The translations under genes were made by a program, and so were the position numbers. The notes under the pieces are model-generated. The model was not told the DNA's origin and did not search any database. It was given only the letters and a program-made list of their open reading frames with translations. Below, in pieces: positions 46,413-55,359 of a stretch of 64,000 nt of DNA. This DNA comes from Marinilactibacillus psychrotolerans (lineage in GTDB: Bacteria; Bacillota; Bacilli; Lactobacillales; Carnobacteriaceae_A): positions 1 through 64,000 of the forward strand of contig NZ_FMZD01000011.1 in assembly GCF_900101525.1 (NCBI RefSeq). The letters are read 5' to 3'. Positions within the stretch are counted from its first letter, which is position 1. The number at the start of each line of letters is the position of its first letter.

Positions 46413-47243
46413 GTGGAAACAAGATATGCAACAGGACCTAACGATGTAAAACGATTAACAACAGATGAATTACGGAACCAGTTTATGGTAGAAAAGCTTT
46501 TTGTTCCAGGAGAAGTTACTCTAACTTACACACATCATGATCGTATGATATTTGGTGGCGTAGTTCCTACTGGTCATACCTTGGAAATTTCTTTAGATAA
46601 AGAACTAGGTGTAGAGTATTTTCTTGAACGCAGAGAACTTGGATTAATCAACATTGGTGGAGATGGTACGGTAGTTATCGATGGAGAAAAATATGAAGTG
46701 AATAACCGGGATGGGTTTTATGTTGGAAAAGAAACCAAAGAACTGACATTTGATTCAGTTGACCCTAATAAACCAGCCAAGTTCTATGTTGTATCCACAC
46801 CAGCACACAAAAAATATCCAACCGTAAAATTAGACATTAATACTATGACACCCCTTGAAAAAGGAGAACAAAGCACATTAAATGAACGTAAAATCTATCA
46901 GTATGTACATCCAAATAATTGTGAAAGCTGCCAGCTACAAATGGGATATACCATTTTAGAACCCGGAAGTACATGGAATACCATGCCAGCCCATACGCAC
47001 GATCGTCGTATGGAAGTTTATCTATATTTCAATATGGAACAAAATACTAGAGCCTTTCATTTTATGGGAGAACCGGATGAAACGCGTCATTTAGTCATGG
47101 CAAATGAACAAGCAGTTATATCACCAAGCTGGTCTATTCATTGTGGAGTGGCTACAGCTGATTATACGTTTATCTGGGCAATGTGTGGTGAAAATATCAC
47201 TTATGATGATATGGACCACGTAAAAATGTCTGAATTAAAATAA
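46413..47243 (+). CDS. kduI: 5-keto-4-deoxyuronate isomerase
   Basis: 276 aa with GTG start after AGGAGGAATTATAA. Double-cupin protein; the zinc site is PAHTHDRRMEVYLYF (His-x-His and Glu) with a later His in SIHCGV. THHDRMIFGGVVP and YFLERRELG are KduI signatures. It converts 5-keto-4-deoxyuronate (from unsaturated galacturonate) to 3-deoxy-D-glycero-2,5-hexodiulosonate, the substrate of KduD encoded next. Controlled by the operators at 46275-46386. Confidence 0.96.
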   Translation: METRYATGPNDVKRLTTDELRNQFMVEKLFVPGEVTLTYTHHDRMIFGGVVPTGHTLEISLDKELGVEYFLERRELGLINIGGDGTVVIDGEKYEVNNRDGFYVGKETKELTFDSVDPNKPAKFYVVSTPAHKKYPTVKLDINTMTPLEKGEQSTLNERKIYQYVHPNNCESCQLQMGYTILEPGSTWNTMPAHTHDRRMEVYLYFNMEQNTRAFHFMGEPDETRHLVMANEQAVISPSWSIHCGVATADYTFIWAMCGENITYDDMDHVKMSELK

Positions 47244-47271
47244 TGATTCAAGAAATTAGGAGGAATAGAGA

Positions 47272-48054
47272 ATGACAAATTCATTAAAAGATTTTTCTTT
47301 AGATATGTTTTCACTAAAAGGTAAAGTTGCTTTGGTGACAGGTGGAAATACTGGACTTGGTATGGGCTATGTTGTTGCATTGGCTAAAGCTGGTGCTGAT
47401 ATTATGGTGGCTACTTTTGATAACAATGTTGAAGAAGTTACCACTCTGGTTGAACCTACTGGAGTAAGATTGGAGTTTTATCAAGCTGATTTAACAAAAA
47501 TTGACCAAATGGAAGCTATGGTAGAAAAGACGGTAGAAATATTTGGTAAAATCGATATTTTAGTTAATAATGCAGGAGCAATTAGACGTGCACCTTTATT
47601 AGAATATAAAGATGAAGACTGGAAAGCCGTTATTGATATCAATCAAAACTCTGTTTACTATTTAAGTCAACGTGTTGCTAAACATATGGTCTCTCAAGGT
47701 TATGGTAAAATTATCAACATTGCTTCAATGTTATCATTCCAAGGTGGTAAATTTGTACCTTCTTATACAGCAAGTAAGCATGCTGTGCAAGGTCTGACCA
47801 GAGCGTTTGCTAATGAATTAGCTGAACATAATGTAACGGTTAATGCAATAGCACCAGGGTATTTTGTATCAGCAAACACTGCTCCAATCAGAGCAGACGA
47901 ACAGCGAAATAAAGAAATTGTTGACCGTATTCCTGCAGCTAGATGGGGAGATCCCTCAGAGTTAATGGGCACAATGGTGTTCCTCGCAAGTCCAGCTTCT
48001 GATTATGTGAATGGACATGTATTAGCAGTAGATGGTGGATGGCTAACTAGATAA
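47272..48054 (+). CDS. kduD: 2-dehydro-3-deoxy-D-gluconate 5-dehydrogenase
   Basis: 260 aa short-chain dehydrogenase. ALVTGGNTGLGMG binds NAD(H), NNAGA follows, the catalytic triad is Ser in NIASMLSFQGG and YTASK, and the C-terminus is VNGHVLAVDGGWL. Position directly after kduI (28 bases) identifies it as KduD, which gives 2-keto-3-deoxygluconate. The next steps (KdgK, KdgA) are not in this window. Confidence 0.93.
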   Translation: MTNSLKDFSLDMFSLKGKVALVTGGNTGLGMGYVVALAKAGADIMVATFDNNVEEVTTLVEPTGVRLEFYQADLTKIDQMEAMVEKTVEIFGKIDILVNNAGAIRRAPLLEYKDEDWKAVIDINQNSVYYLSQRVAKHMVSQGYGKIINIASMLSFQGGKFVPSYTASKHAVQGLTRAFANELAEHNVTVNAIAPGYFVSANTAPIRADEQRNKEIVDRIPAARWGDPSELMGTMVFLASPASDYVNGHVLAVDGGWLTR

Positions 48055-48068
48055 GGATTCAAAACAAA

Positions 48069-48106
48069 AGTAGCTACCTGGTCATACGGACTGGGTAGCT
48101 ACATTT
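48069..48106. terminator. Terminator between kduD and iclR
   Basis: AGTAGCTACC pairs with GGGTAGCTACA (perfect GTAGCTACC core) around TGGTCATACGGACT; ATTTCTT follows. The genes converge here, so it serves both. Confidence 0.8.
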
Positions 48107-48107
48107 C

Positions 48108-48866
48108 TTAACGTAAAGTTCCAATTAAGTTTTCTTTTGTTGTGAGCAAATTTTGTTTAAGGGATTCTAATACTTCGTTAGAGAGACGATATATAGGTAA
48201 GCTGATACTGATGGCTCCATAATTCGTTCGTCCAACAGTAATGCTGGAACCAATACAAAACACATCTAAATCATGTTCACCATTATCAAAAGCAAAACCT
48301 TCTTGGCGAGCTAAGTTGACTTCTTCAAATAATCGTTCAGCTGTAGTAATGGTGTTTTCTGTTTTGCTGATCAGTTCATTCTTTTCAAGATAATAATTAA
48401 TATCGTCATCATCCAAATCTGCAAGTACTGCTTTTCCCATTGCAGAACAGTACATTGGTATCGATTTACCGATTTCACTATACAAGGAAACAGGTTTTTT
48501 GCTAGCGATTTTAGTAATATATTTAATATGATCGAACTCATGAATGCCTAAATGAACCGTTTCTCCTGTGGCCTTTTGTAGATCTTCGAGAAAAGGCTGA
48601 GCAATTCTTTTTATGCTTAACTGATGAAGACTTTTGTTCGCATATTTTAATAATCTTGGACCTAAACTGAATAACTTAGTATCAGGGTCTTTTTGAACAT
48701 AACCAATTAGAAGTAAGGTATTGAGTATTTTTGAAGCAGTTGGAGGCGTTAGACCAGTATGTTTGGCAATTTCACTCAATCGGTGTTGTGTATCATCACT
48801 CGATAAAAATTCTAAAATATCATCTGCTTTCAACAGAACACTTCCGTAAGCTTGTTTCTGAACCAT
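48108..48866 (-). CDS. IclR-family transcriptional regulator (KdgR-like)
   Basis: 252 aa from ATG 48866 (AAGGAG seven bases before); the frame goes 16 codons further without a site. N-terminal winged helix (LSEIAKHTGLTPPTASKILN) and a C-terminal IclR effector domain (PVSLYSEIGKSIPMYCSAMGKAVLA). It lies between kduI-kduD and the isomerase-GH105 pair, and TTTC-N7-GAAA palindromes occur at both promoters. Typical KdgR ligands are 2-keto-3-deoxygluconate or its phosphate; here the ligand is inferred. Confidence 0.88.
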   Translation of the reverse strand: MVQKQAYGSVLLKADDILEFLSSDDTQHRLSEIAKHTGLTPPTASKILNTLLLIGYVQKDPDTKLFSLGPRLLKYANKSLHQLSIKRIAQPFLEDLQKATGETVHLGIHEFDHIKYITKIASKKPVSLYSEIGKSIPMYCSAMGKAVLADLDDDDINYYLEKNELISKTENTITTAERLFEEVNLARQEGFAFDNGEHDLDVFCIGSSITVGRTNYGAISISLPIYRLSNEVLESLKQNLLTTKENLIGTLR

Positions 48867-48922
48867 ATGAATACTCCTTATAATAAAATTATTTGTGAAT
48901 GTTTTCTTAAACACAGTGGATG

Positions 48923-49038
48923 TTTCTATATAGGAAATTTTTTTAATTATATCAGATTAAAGTCTGTTTTACAATATTTTTTTCTTATATAGAAATTAAG
49001 TTAATCATATAGAAATAAATAAGAAACTTGTATATAAT
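48923..49038. promoter_or_regulatory. Divergent iclR / isomerase-GH105 promoter region with IclR operators
   Basis: Site D TTTCTATATAGGAAA (48923-48937) and site E TTTCTTATATAGAAA (48982-48996) each have the TTTC-N7-GAAA form; E differs from the reverse complement of D at one base. A weaker half-site ATATAGAAA lies at 49008-49016. TATAAT (49033-49038) is the likely rightward -10. Confidence 0.75.
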
Positions 49039-49080
49039 AATGTGAAGGCTTACAAAATATAAAAAGGATGTTGTAAATTT

Positions 49081-49926
49081 ATGAAATTCAACATAGGGAT
49101 CAGAGCCCATGATATTGAGAATGAGACTTTAGAAGACTTGGCAAATACTATAGAAAATAAGGGGATACAATCCATACAATTAGCGTTAATGAAATCTGTA
49201 AAAGAATTTCCTTTGAATCAAGAAAGTTTTAATATTGGGTTTGCCAGTAAAATCGGTAGACTTTTTGATGAAAAGGGAATCGATATTTCAGTTTTGGGTT
49301 GTTACATTAATATGATTCATCCAGATGAAATAGCGAGAAGAAAAGCCTTAGATTTTTTTAAAACGCATATTCGCTATGCTAGTCAGTTCAAGGCTGCTAC
49401 TGTAGGTACAGAAACAGGTGGCGTCTATCCAGAGATTCAATTTACAAAAGATAATTATACTGAAGAAGCTTATTTAAAAGTTGTAGAAAGTATAAGCGAG
49501 TTAGTTAATGAAGCTGAAAAATTTGGTGTGATCATGACAGTAGAAGGTGGAATCAACCATCCAATTTATTCACCTAGTATGATGAAGCGATTATTAGATG
49601 ATATTGATTCTCAAAATTTACAAGTGATATTGGACCCTGTTAACTATCTTTATCCAGAAGATACCACAATCGAAAAACAACATGCAATCATTGATGAAGC
49701 GTTCGATTTGTTTGGAGACAGAATAACCGTAATTCATGCAAAAGATTATGTAATAGAAAACCGTGAACTGAAAATTGTACCGGTTGGGAAAGGAGAATTG
49801 GATTATACTTATTTTATAGAAAAAATTAAACAATCCAAGCCTATGATTCCTATACTGCTTGAAGAAACACAAGAACCTTATATTGATGAAAGTCTTCATT
49901 TTTTAAAAAATAAATTTATAAAATAA
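49081..49926 (+). CDS. sugar phosphate isomerase/epimerase (xylose isomerase-like TIM barrel)
   Basis: 281 aa. The fold is that of AP-endonuclease-2/xylose isomerase-like proteins: IRAHDIE at the start, IQSIQLAL, TVGTETGGVYPE, VIMTVEGGINHP, LQVILDPVNYL, ITVIHAKDY, PVGKGELDY, each strand ending in metal-ligand candidates (Glu, Asp, His, Glu). The substrate is unknown. It is paired with the GH105 gene 25 bases downstream under IclR-type operators, so a uronate or rhamnose-linked isomerisation is likely. Confidence 0.75.
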   Translation: MKFNIGIRAHDIENETLEDLANTIENKGIQSIQLALMKSVKEFPLNQESFNIGFASKIGRLFDEKGIDISVLGCYINMIHPDEIARRKALDFFKTHIRYASQFKAATVGTETGGVYPEIQFTKDNYTEEAYLKVVESISELVNEAEKFGVIMTVEGGINHPIYSPSMMKRLLDDIDSQNLQVILDPVNYLYPEDTTIEKQHAIIDEAFDLFGDRITVIHAKDYVIENRELKIVPVGKGELDYTYFIEKIKQSKPMIPILLEETQEPYIDESLHFLKNKFIK

Positions 49927-49950
49927 ATCAAGAGAAAAGGATGACCCGAA

Positions 49951-51048
49951 ATGACCAAAGTAGAATTAAATAAAGATATCATTATTGAAAAAATTGACTT
50001 ACTGGCAGAAAATCTATCAAACATTAAAGATGAAAATGGCGAGTTTCTTTTTGAATTAGACGGTATGATGATTGATGATAAAAGTTGGCATGTTTGGAAT
50101 TGGCCGCAAGGAGTTGGTTTATATGGACTTCATTCTTATTATAAACAAACAAAAAATGAAAAAGCCAAATTAATTTTGGATGAATGGTTCGAACAACGAT
50201 TACTAGAAGGTTCACCTCCAAAAAATGTTAATACAATGGCTCCCCTTTTAACAATGGCATTTATTTATGAGGAAGAAAATAAAACAGAGTTCAAGCCCTT
50301 TTTAGAACAATGGGCAGATTGGGTAATGTATGATATGCCGCGTACAGATGAAAATGGACTGCAACATATGACGTATGGTCCGCCCAATACGAATCAGTTA
50401 TGGGCTGATACTTTAATGATGACCGTTTTACCACTTGCAAAAATTGGGTTGTTATTAGATAAACCTGAATATGTAGAAGAGGCTAAAAGACAATTTCTAC
50501 TTCATATTAAATATCTAGCAGATAGAGAAACGGGACTTTGGTATCATGGTTGGACTTTTGAAGGGCATCATCACTTTGCCGATGCATTATGGGGACGAGG
50601 AAATTGTTGGGCGACTATTGCTATTCCCGAAATTATAGAGATTTTAGATCTTAAAAAAGGGGATCATCTATATGAATTTTTCGTTGAAACGTTAAATAGA
50701 CAAGTCGCAGCTTTAGAACAATATCAAGACGAAAGTGGATTATGGCCAACATTGATTAATGAGTCTGATTCTTATTTGGAAGCATCTGCAACAGCCGGAT
50801 TTGTTTTTGGTATCTTGAAAGGTATCCGTAAACGCTACTTATCTAGAGACTACTTGCCAATGGCTGAAAAAGCAATTAAAGGTTTACTAGATAATATTAA
50901 TGGAGAGGGTGCGGTAGAGAATGTTTCGATTGGAACGGCATTAAGGGAAGAGTTAGATTATTATAGAAATATAAAATTAACAACAATGCCTTATGGTCAG
51001 TCTTTAGCTATTTTAGCCCTAACAGAATACCTTTATATCTATGTATAG
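49951..51048 (+). CDS. unsaturated glycuronyl / rhamnogalacturonyl hydrolase, GH105
   Basis: 365 aa, all-helical (alpha/alpha)6 barrel. WHVWNWPQGVGLYGL, TNQLWADTLMMTVLPLA (catalytic Asp in WAD), LWYHGWTFEGHHHFADALWGRGN and MPYGQSLAILAL are typical for YteR/YesR. No signal peptide, so it works inside the cell. It releases the unsaturated uronate from imported rhamnogalacturonan or pectin disaccharides, feeding KduI and, with rhamnose as the other product, the Rha enzymes. AAAGGATGACCCGAA precedes the ATG. Confidence 0.9.
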   Translation: MTKVELNKDIIIEKIDLLAENLSNIKDENGEFLFELDGMMIDDKSWHVWNWPQGVGLYGLHSYYKQTKNEKAKLILDEWFEQRLLEGSPPKNVNTMAPLLTMAFIYEEENKTEFKPFLEQWADWVMYDMPRTDENGLQHMTYGPPNTNQLWADTLMMTVLPLAKIGLLLDKPEYVEEAKRQFLLHIKYLADRETGLWYHGWTFEGHHHFADALWGRGNCWATIAIPEIIEILDLKKGDHLYEFFVETLNRQVAALEQYQDESGLWPTLINESDSYLEASATAGFVFGILKGIRKRYLSRDYLPMAEKAIKGLLDNINGEGAVENVSIGTALREELDYYRNIKLTTMPYGQSLAILALTEYLYIYV

Positions 51049-51183
51049 TAGTTAAAGTGAACTATTTTAGTTATAAAGTCTATTCTTTAATAGCAAACGA
51101 ATTATAAAAAAGCTATAAAAATTTTAGATTATTAACATATCAAAATCATTTTTAAGTAATAGTCAAAATAAATTAAAAAATCA

Positions 51184-51227
51184 AAAAAACAAGAGTGTAG
51201 TTAAAACTACTACTCTTGTTTTTTTGA
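51184..51227. terminator. Bidirectional terminator between GH105 and araC genes
   Basis: AAACAAGAGTGTAGT pairs with ACTACTACTCTTGTTT (one bulge) around TAAA, with A and T runs at both ends. It overlaps the last codons of the leftward regulator gene. Confidence 0.9.
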
Positions 51228-52193
51228 TTTTCTATACACACCTGGATTTAACTGATAGGTTTCTCTAAAAAGTTTATAAAAATGAGTTTTATTTTGAAGT
51301 CCAATGGCATGACAAATTTCTTCAATAGGTAATTCAGTACTTTCAATTAAAAATCGCGCCCGTTTCATTCTTTCTTCATTAACAAGACTTACAAAAGTTT
51401 TGCCTGTTTTATTTTTAATGATTTCTGATAGATAATTTGTGCTGTAACTTAAATGACTGGATAACTTTTCTAGTGTAATTTTCTGATAGTCGTTTTCGAT
51501 ACTTTTTAATACTTCAATAACGATTTTGTTTGCTGAATTTTCTTTTTGTGTAGTATCGAGTGAATAGGTTGTGTTACCAACAAGTTCCATAAAAAGGATC
51601 GGTAGATAGTAACTTAGTATTTCATTCGAGAAAGTAGAAGCTGTAAAATACTTGTTCAGCATCTGGATCATAATAGATTTAATTGCAGCATTTTGACTAC
51701 TTTCAAAAATAATCGACTGTCCTTTAGAATTTTCAGAAACGGTACGAACTAAAAACTGAAATAAACTACTGTCTTGAGCATGAACTTGACTTAACCAATT
51801 CAAATCAAATTTAGTTTGTGGAAAAATAATATTAATTAAAATATCTTCATTTCCTAGAGCTTCAATTGAATGTGTAGAGCCATGATCTAACAATAAAAGT
51901 TCGCCTTCATTCAATAACATTTGTTTACCATTAATTATTTGACGGCTTTTGCCATTTAACATGTAATTTAATTCTAAGAATTTGTGAGTATGTTCAGGAT
52001 ACTTTGCGAATCTATTATGTTTACTTATGTAGATTCGGTCATTTTTCAGAAAGTACTGATCAGTTAAAATCATCTTGCCTTTAGTATATCGGAATGATTC
52101 TTTTGGTAAATCCATTATAAATTCCCCGGTCATTCTTTGTTCTCTTTCAATTGAATTATAGTTGTATAAGTATTGATAAACGATTTCATGCAT
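51210..52193 (-). CDS. AraC-family regulator of the TRAP-rhamnose operon (putative RhaS-like)
   Basis: 327 aa. N-terminal cupin (HNRFAKYPEHTHKFLELNYML) for ligand binding, C-terminal double helix-turn-helix (LEKLSSHLSYSTNYLSEIIKNKTG and IEEICHAIGLQNKTHFYKLF, shown in part) of the AraC type. It is divergent from the TRAP-rhaBADM operon and starts about 300 bases from it, so it likely activates that operon with rhamnose or an oligosaccharide. AAAGGAG eight bases before the ATG. Confidence 0.88.
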   Translation of the reverse strand: MHEIVYQYLYNYNSIEREQRMTGEFIMDLPKESFRYTKGKMILTDQYFLKNDRIYISKHNRFAKYPEHTHKFLELNYMLNGKSRQIINGKQMLLNEGELLLLDHGSTHSIEALGNEDILINIIFPQTKFDLNWLSQVHAQDSSLFQFLVRTVSENSKGQSIIFESSQNAAIKSIMIQMLNKYFTASTFSNEILSYYLPILFMELVGNTTYSLDTTQKENSANKIVIEVLKSIENDYQKITLEKLSSHLSYSTNYLSEIIKNKTGKTFVSLVNEERMKRARFLIESTELPIEEICHAIGLQNKTHFYKLFRETYQLNPGVYRKSKKQE

Positions 52194-52327
52194 AATATCT
52201 ACTCCTTTAGTTAAGATTATAAACCATTTGAATGCGATTTCAATTTGTTTGTGTATTATTTTACATTTAATTTATAATAGGAGAGTATTATCCGATAAAT
52301 GGTTACTTTTTTACATAGATCTCGTCA

Positions 52328-52384
52328 TTGGTTAGATTCGCTGGAGTCGATATGATGTAAGTGTAATTAAAGCGCTTTAATTAC
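52328..52384 (+). promoter_or_regulatory. Promoter of the TRAP-rhamnose operon with 22-bp perfect palindrome
   Basis: TTGGTT (52328-52333), 17-base spacer, TATGAT (52351-52356). Seven bases later comes a perfect 22-bp palindrome (52363-52384) centred on AAAGCGCTTT. The centre is that of CcpA/LacI-type operators, but the flanks (GTAATT/AATTAC) differ from the CcpA cre consensus. Confidence 0.8.
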
Positions 52385-52491
52385 TTGTCGATAGTCTGCA
52401 ATCATATTTTTTAAGATTAAGGAGTAGCGTAACAAATACTAATTTTTAAGTATTTGCTGGTTACATCATTATTTAAATGGAGGGAATCATA

Positions 52492-53487
52492 TTGTTCAAA
52501 AAAAGATGGTTAAGTTTACTCTTGGTAATTATACCAGTCTTGACAGCTTGTGGCACCACAAGTTCAGCAAAGGAAGTTAAAGTATTTAGATTTGCTTATG
52601 CAAGTAATAGCCAACCGGTAAAAGATTCGATGGCACTTTTTGGAGAACTCGTAGAAGAAAAGTCAAATGGAGAAATGAAAGTGGACTTTTACCCAGATAG
52701 TCAACTTGGAGGAGAGACTGATTTGATTCAGTTGACCCAAACAGGGGCTATTGACTTTACTAAGGTCAGTGGAGCTGCTTTAGAAGGTTTCTCAGAACAT
52801 TATTCAATTTTTGGGATTCCTTATCTTTTCGATGATGAAGAAAGTTTTTTCAAAGTGATGGAAGATGATAGTATTATGGATCAAATCTATGGCTCAACAA
52901 GTGATCTAGGATTTAGTGGAATTACTTATTACGATAGTGGTCAGAGAAGTTTTTACATGGTTGATGGTCCTGTAGAAACCCCTGCTGATCTTCAAGGTAA
53001 GAAAATCAGAACAATGGAAAGTGAAACAGCTGTTAAAATGATGAGCCTTTTAGGCGGATCTGCTGTTCCAATGGGTAGCGATGAAGTATACGCTTCTCTT
53101 CAATCAGGATTAATTGATGGTTCTGAAAATAATGAATTTGTATTGGTTACTGCAGGTCACGGGAACGTAGCAAAATATTATAGTTATGATCAACATACGC
53201 GTATTCCCGATATCATTATTATGAATGATGAAAGATTGGCAGGGTTAACGGAGGAAGAAAAGGCAATTATTATGGATTCTGCAGCTGAGTCAACTGAATA
53301 CGAAAAAGAAGTCTTCAATGATGCTGTTGAAAAAGAGAAAAAAGAAGCTGCTGAAGAATACGGAGTTGAATTTAATGAAGTTGATAATAAACCCTTTAGA
53401 GAATTAGTAGCACCAATTGCTGAAGAATTTGAAAATGATGAAAAACTAGGCGATTTATATAAAGAAATAGTAGAAGTTCAAAAATAA
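52492..53487 (+). CDS. TRAP transporter substrate-binding lipoprotein (DctP)
   Basis: 331 aa from TTG 52492 with GGAGGG seven bases upstream; ATG 52477 overlaps that site. Signal peptide KKRWLSLLLVIIPVLTAC with lipobox LTAC. DctP features: LGGETDLIQLTQTGAIDF, YDSGQRSFY, DLQGKKIRTMESE and GSDEVYASLQSGLIDGSEN, containing the arginine that binds carboxylates. That arginine points to an acidic ligand such as a uronate, which fits unsaturated glycuronyl-rhamnose better than free rhamnose (inference). Confidence 0.93.
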   Translation: MFKKRWLSLLLVIIPVLTACGTTSSAKEVKVFRFAYASNSQPVKDSMALFGELVEEKSNGEMKVDFYPDSQLGGETDLIQLTQTGAIDFTKVSGAALEGFSEHYSIFGIPYLFDDEESFFKVMEDDSIMDQIYGSTSDLGFSGITYYDSGQRSFYMVDGPVETPADLQGKKIRTMESETAVKMMSLLGGSAVPMGSDEVYASLQSGLIDGSENNEFVLVTAGHGNVAKYYSYDQHTRIPDIIIMNDERLAGLTEEEKAIIMDSAAESTEYEKEVFNDAVEKEKKEAAEEYGVEFNEVDNKPFRELVAPIAEEFENDEKLGDLYKEIVEVQK

Positions 53488-53503
53488 GTAAAGAAGGTGT
53501 AGT

Positions 53504-54031
53504 ATGCAAACATTAAAAAAATATTTAAATAAGTTTCTTGAAGGTGTCTGTAGTTTGCTTTTAGCAGTAATGCTATTGCTTGTACTATGGCAAATATTTG
53601 CGCGTACTGTATTAAATGATCCAAGTACTATCACTGAAGAAGTCGTTAGATTTGCTCTAGTTTGGTTATCCATGTTAGCTGGAGCATATTCAGTGGGTAG
53701 GAATGCGCATGTAGTTGTAACTTTTGTTCAAGATAAGTTAAACAGAAAATATCGATACTGGATTGCTCAAATTATCCATGTGTTCTTTATGTTATTTTCA
53801 TTATCTGTGCTGATTTATGGAGGATATAGAGGGATTTTGATTTCTGTTCATCAGACTTCTCCTTCATTAGGGATTTCTATGGCTTATGTATATTTGGCTG
53901 TTCCAATAGCTGGAATCTTTTTCTTCTTATATAGTCTAATCAATTTGATTGATTTAAGAAAAATTGGTGAATTGGTGGATGAAGATAATAAACATGAATT
54001 AGAAAAGGAAGTGAATAATCATGGCGTTTGA
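53504..54031 (+). CDS. TRAP transporter small permease (DctQ)
   Basis: 175 aa, four hydrophobic segments. LLVLWQIFARTVLNDPSTITEE (in part) and VWLSMLAGAYSVGRNAHV are the conserved DctQ signatures. It forms the membrane complex with the large subunit, whose gene overlaps its last 11 bases. GAAGGTGTAGT ribosome site. Confidence 0.92.
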   Translation: MQTLKKYLNKFLEGVCSLLLAVMLLLVLWQIFARTVLNDPSTITEEVVRFALVWLSMLAGAYSVGRNAHVVVTFVQDKLNRKYRYWIAQIIHVFFMLFSLSVLIYGGYRGILISVHQTSPSLGISMAYVYLAVPIAGIFFFLYSLINLIDLRKIGELVDEDNKHELEKEVNNHGV

Positions 54032-55310
54032 AGCTGGTCTCTTATTACTTATAACTTTCATGATCTTATTGATCATCGGAGTGCCTATTGCGATTGCGAT
54101 AGCTGTCTCATCTCTATCAATTATCATGCTTAATTTACCATTAGATATCACAATGTTTACAGCTTCTCAAAAAATTGTAACTAGTTTAAATAGTTTCACC
54201 TTGATCTCTATTCCGTTATTTATTATGTCAGGCATTATTATGAACAATGGCGGAATAGCCAAACGGCTAATCAAATTCTCCATGTTATTGGTAGGGAAGA
54301 TTCCTGGGGCATTAGCAATAACGAATACAATTGGGAATGGATTATTTGGCTCAATGTCTAGTTCTGCAATTGCAGCTTCTACTGCAATCGGTGGCGTGTT
54401 AGTTCCACAACAAATTGAAGCTGGTTATGATAAAGGATATGCAGCTGCTGCAAATATCGCATCTGCGCCTTCTGGAATGATTATTCCTCCTAGTACAGCA
54501 TTTATTATGTATTCATTAGTTAGTGGTGCATCAATCTCTGCTTTATTCTTAGGTGGGTATATTGTTGGTGCAGCTTGGATATTGATTGTTTCACTGATTT
54601 GCTATGTATTAGCAAAGAAAAACAAGTACCCTATTGTAAAAGTTGAACAAAGTGAAAGCAAGATAAAAATTATAATGGACGCCGTCCCAAGTTTATTATT
54701 AATTTTCATTGTTATCGGAGGGATTTTGACAGGGTTTTTCACAGCGATTGAAGCTTCAGCTGTCTGTGTGGCTTACTCATTAATATTATCAATGGTTTAT
54801 AAGAGTATCAGTATTAAAGACTTTCCAAATTTATTTAGACAAACAATTGAAACTTCAGGAACAATTATGTTACTACTTGCTACATCATCATTGATGTCTT
54901 TTGGGATGGCTTTAAATAGTATTCCAGCTGCAGTAAGTAGCTTAGTTTTAGGGATATCAGCAAATGCTTTCTTCACCTTATTGATTATCAATGTTATTTT
55001 CCTGCTTGTCGGTTGTTTTATGGATGTTGGACCAGCAATTTTAATCTTTACACCAATATTTTTACCAATCGTACAAGAAATTGGTATAGACCCAGTACAC
55101 TTTGGATTATTTGCAATAATGAACTTTTCAGTTGGTTCTATCACACCACCAGTTGGAACAGGCTTATATGTAGGAGCAAGTGTAGCAAAAGTGAAATTCG
55201 AAACTGTTATCAGGCCATTGATTCCATTTTATATTGGAATATTAGGATTATTGTTCTTGATCACTTACTTCCCTGATCTCTTTATGTGGTTCCCTAATTT
55301 ATTAGGATAA
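54021..55310 (+). CDS. TRAP transporter large permease (DctM)
   Basis: 429 aa with about 12-13 membrane helices. IPLFIMSGIIMNNGGIAKRL, LFGSMSSSAIAASTAIGG, IIPPSTAFIMY and FSVGSITPPVGTGLYVGAS are hallmark DctM segments that bind Na+ and substrate. Together with DctP and DctQ it makes a complete Na+-driven TRAP system; such systems are uncommon in lactic acid bacteria. Confidence 0.95.
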   Translation: MAFEAGLLLLITFMILLIIGVPIAIAIAVSSLSIIMLNLPLDITMFTASQKIVTSLNSFTLISIPLFIMSGIIMNNGGIAKRLIKFSMLLVGKIPGALAITNTIGNGLFGSMSSSAIAASTAIGGVLVPQQIEAGYDKGYAAAANIASAPSGMIIPPSTAFIMYSLVSGASISALFLGGYIVGAAWILIVSLICYVLAKKNKYPIVKVEQSESKIKIIMDAVPSLLLIFIVIGGILTGFFTAIEASAVCVAYSLILSMVYKSISIKDFPNLFRQTIETSGTIMLLLATSSLMSFGMALNSIPAAVSSLVLGISANAFFTLLIINVIFLLVGCFMDVGPAILIFTPIFLPIVQEIGIDPVHFGLFAIMNFSVGSITPPVGTGLYVGASVAKVKFETVIRPLIPFYIGILGLLFLITYFPDLFMWFPNLLG

Positions 55311-55359
55311 TTTCCTCTTATGGAAGTCAGCAAGTTATTGATCAAGGTGAGGTGTATGT

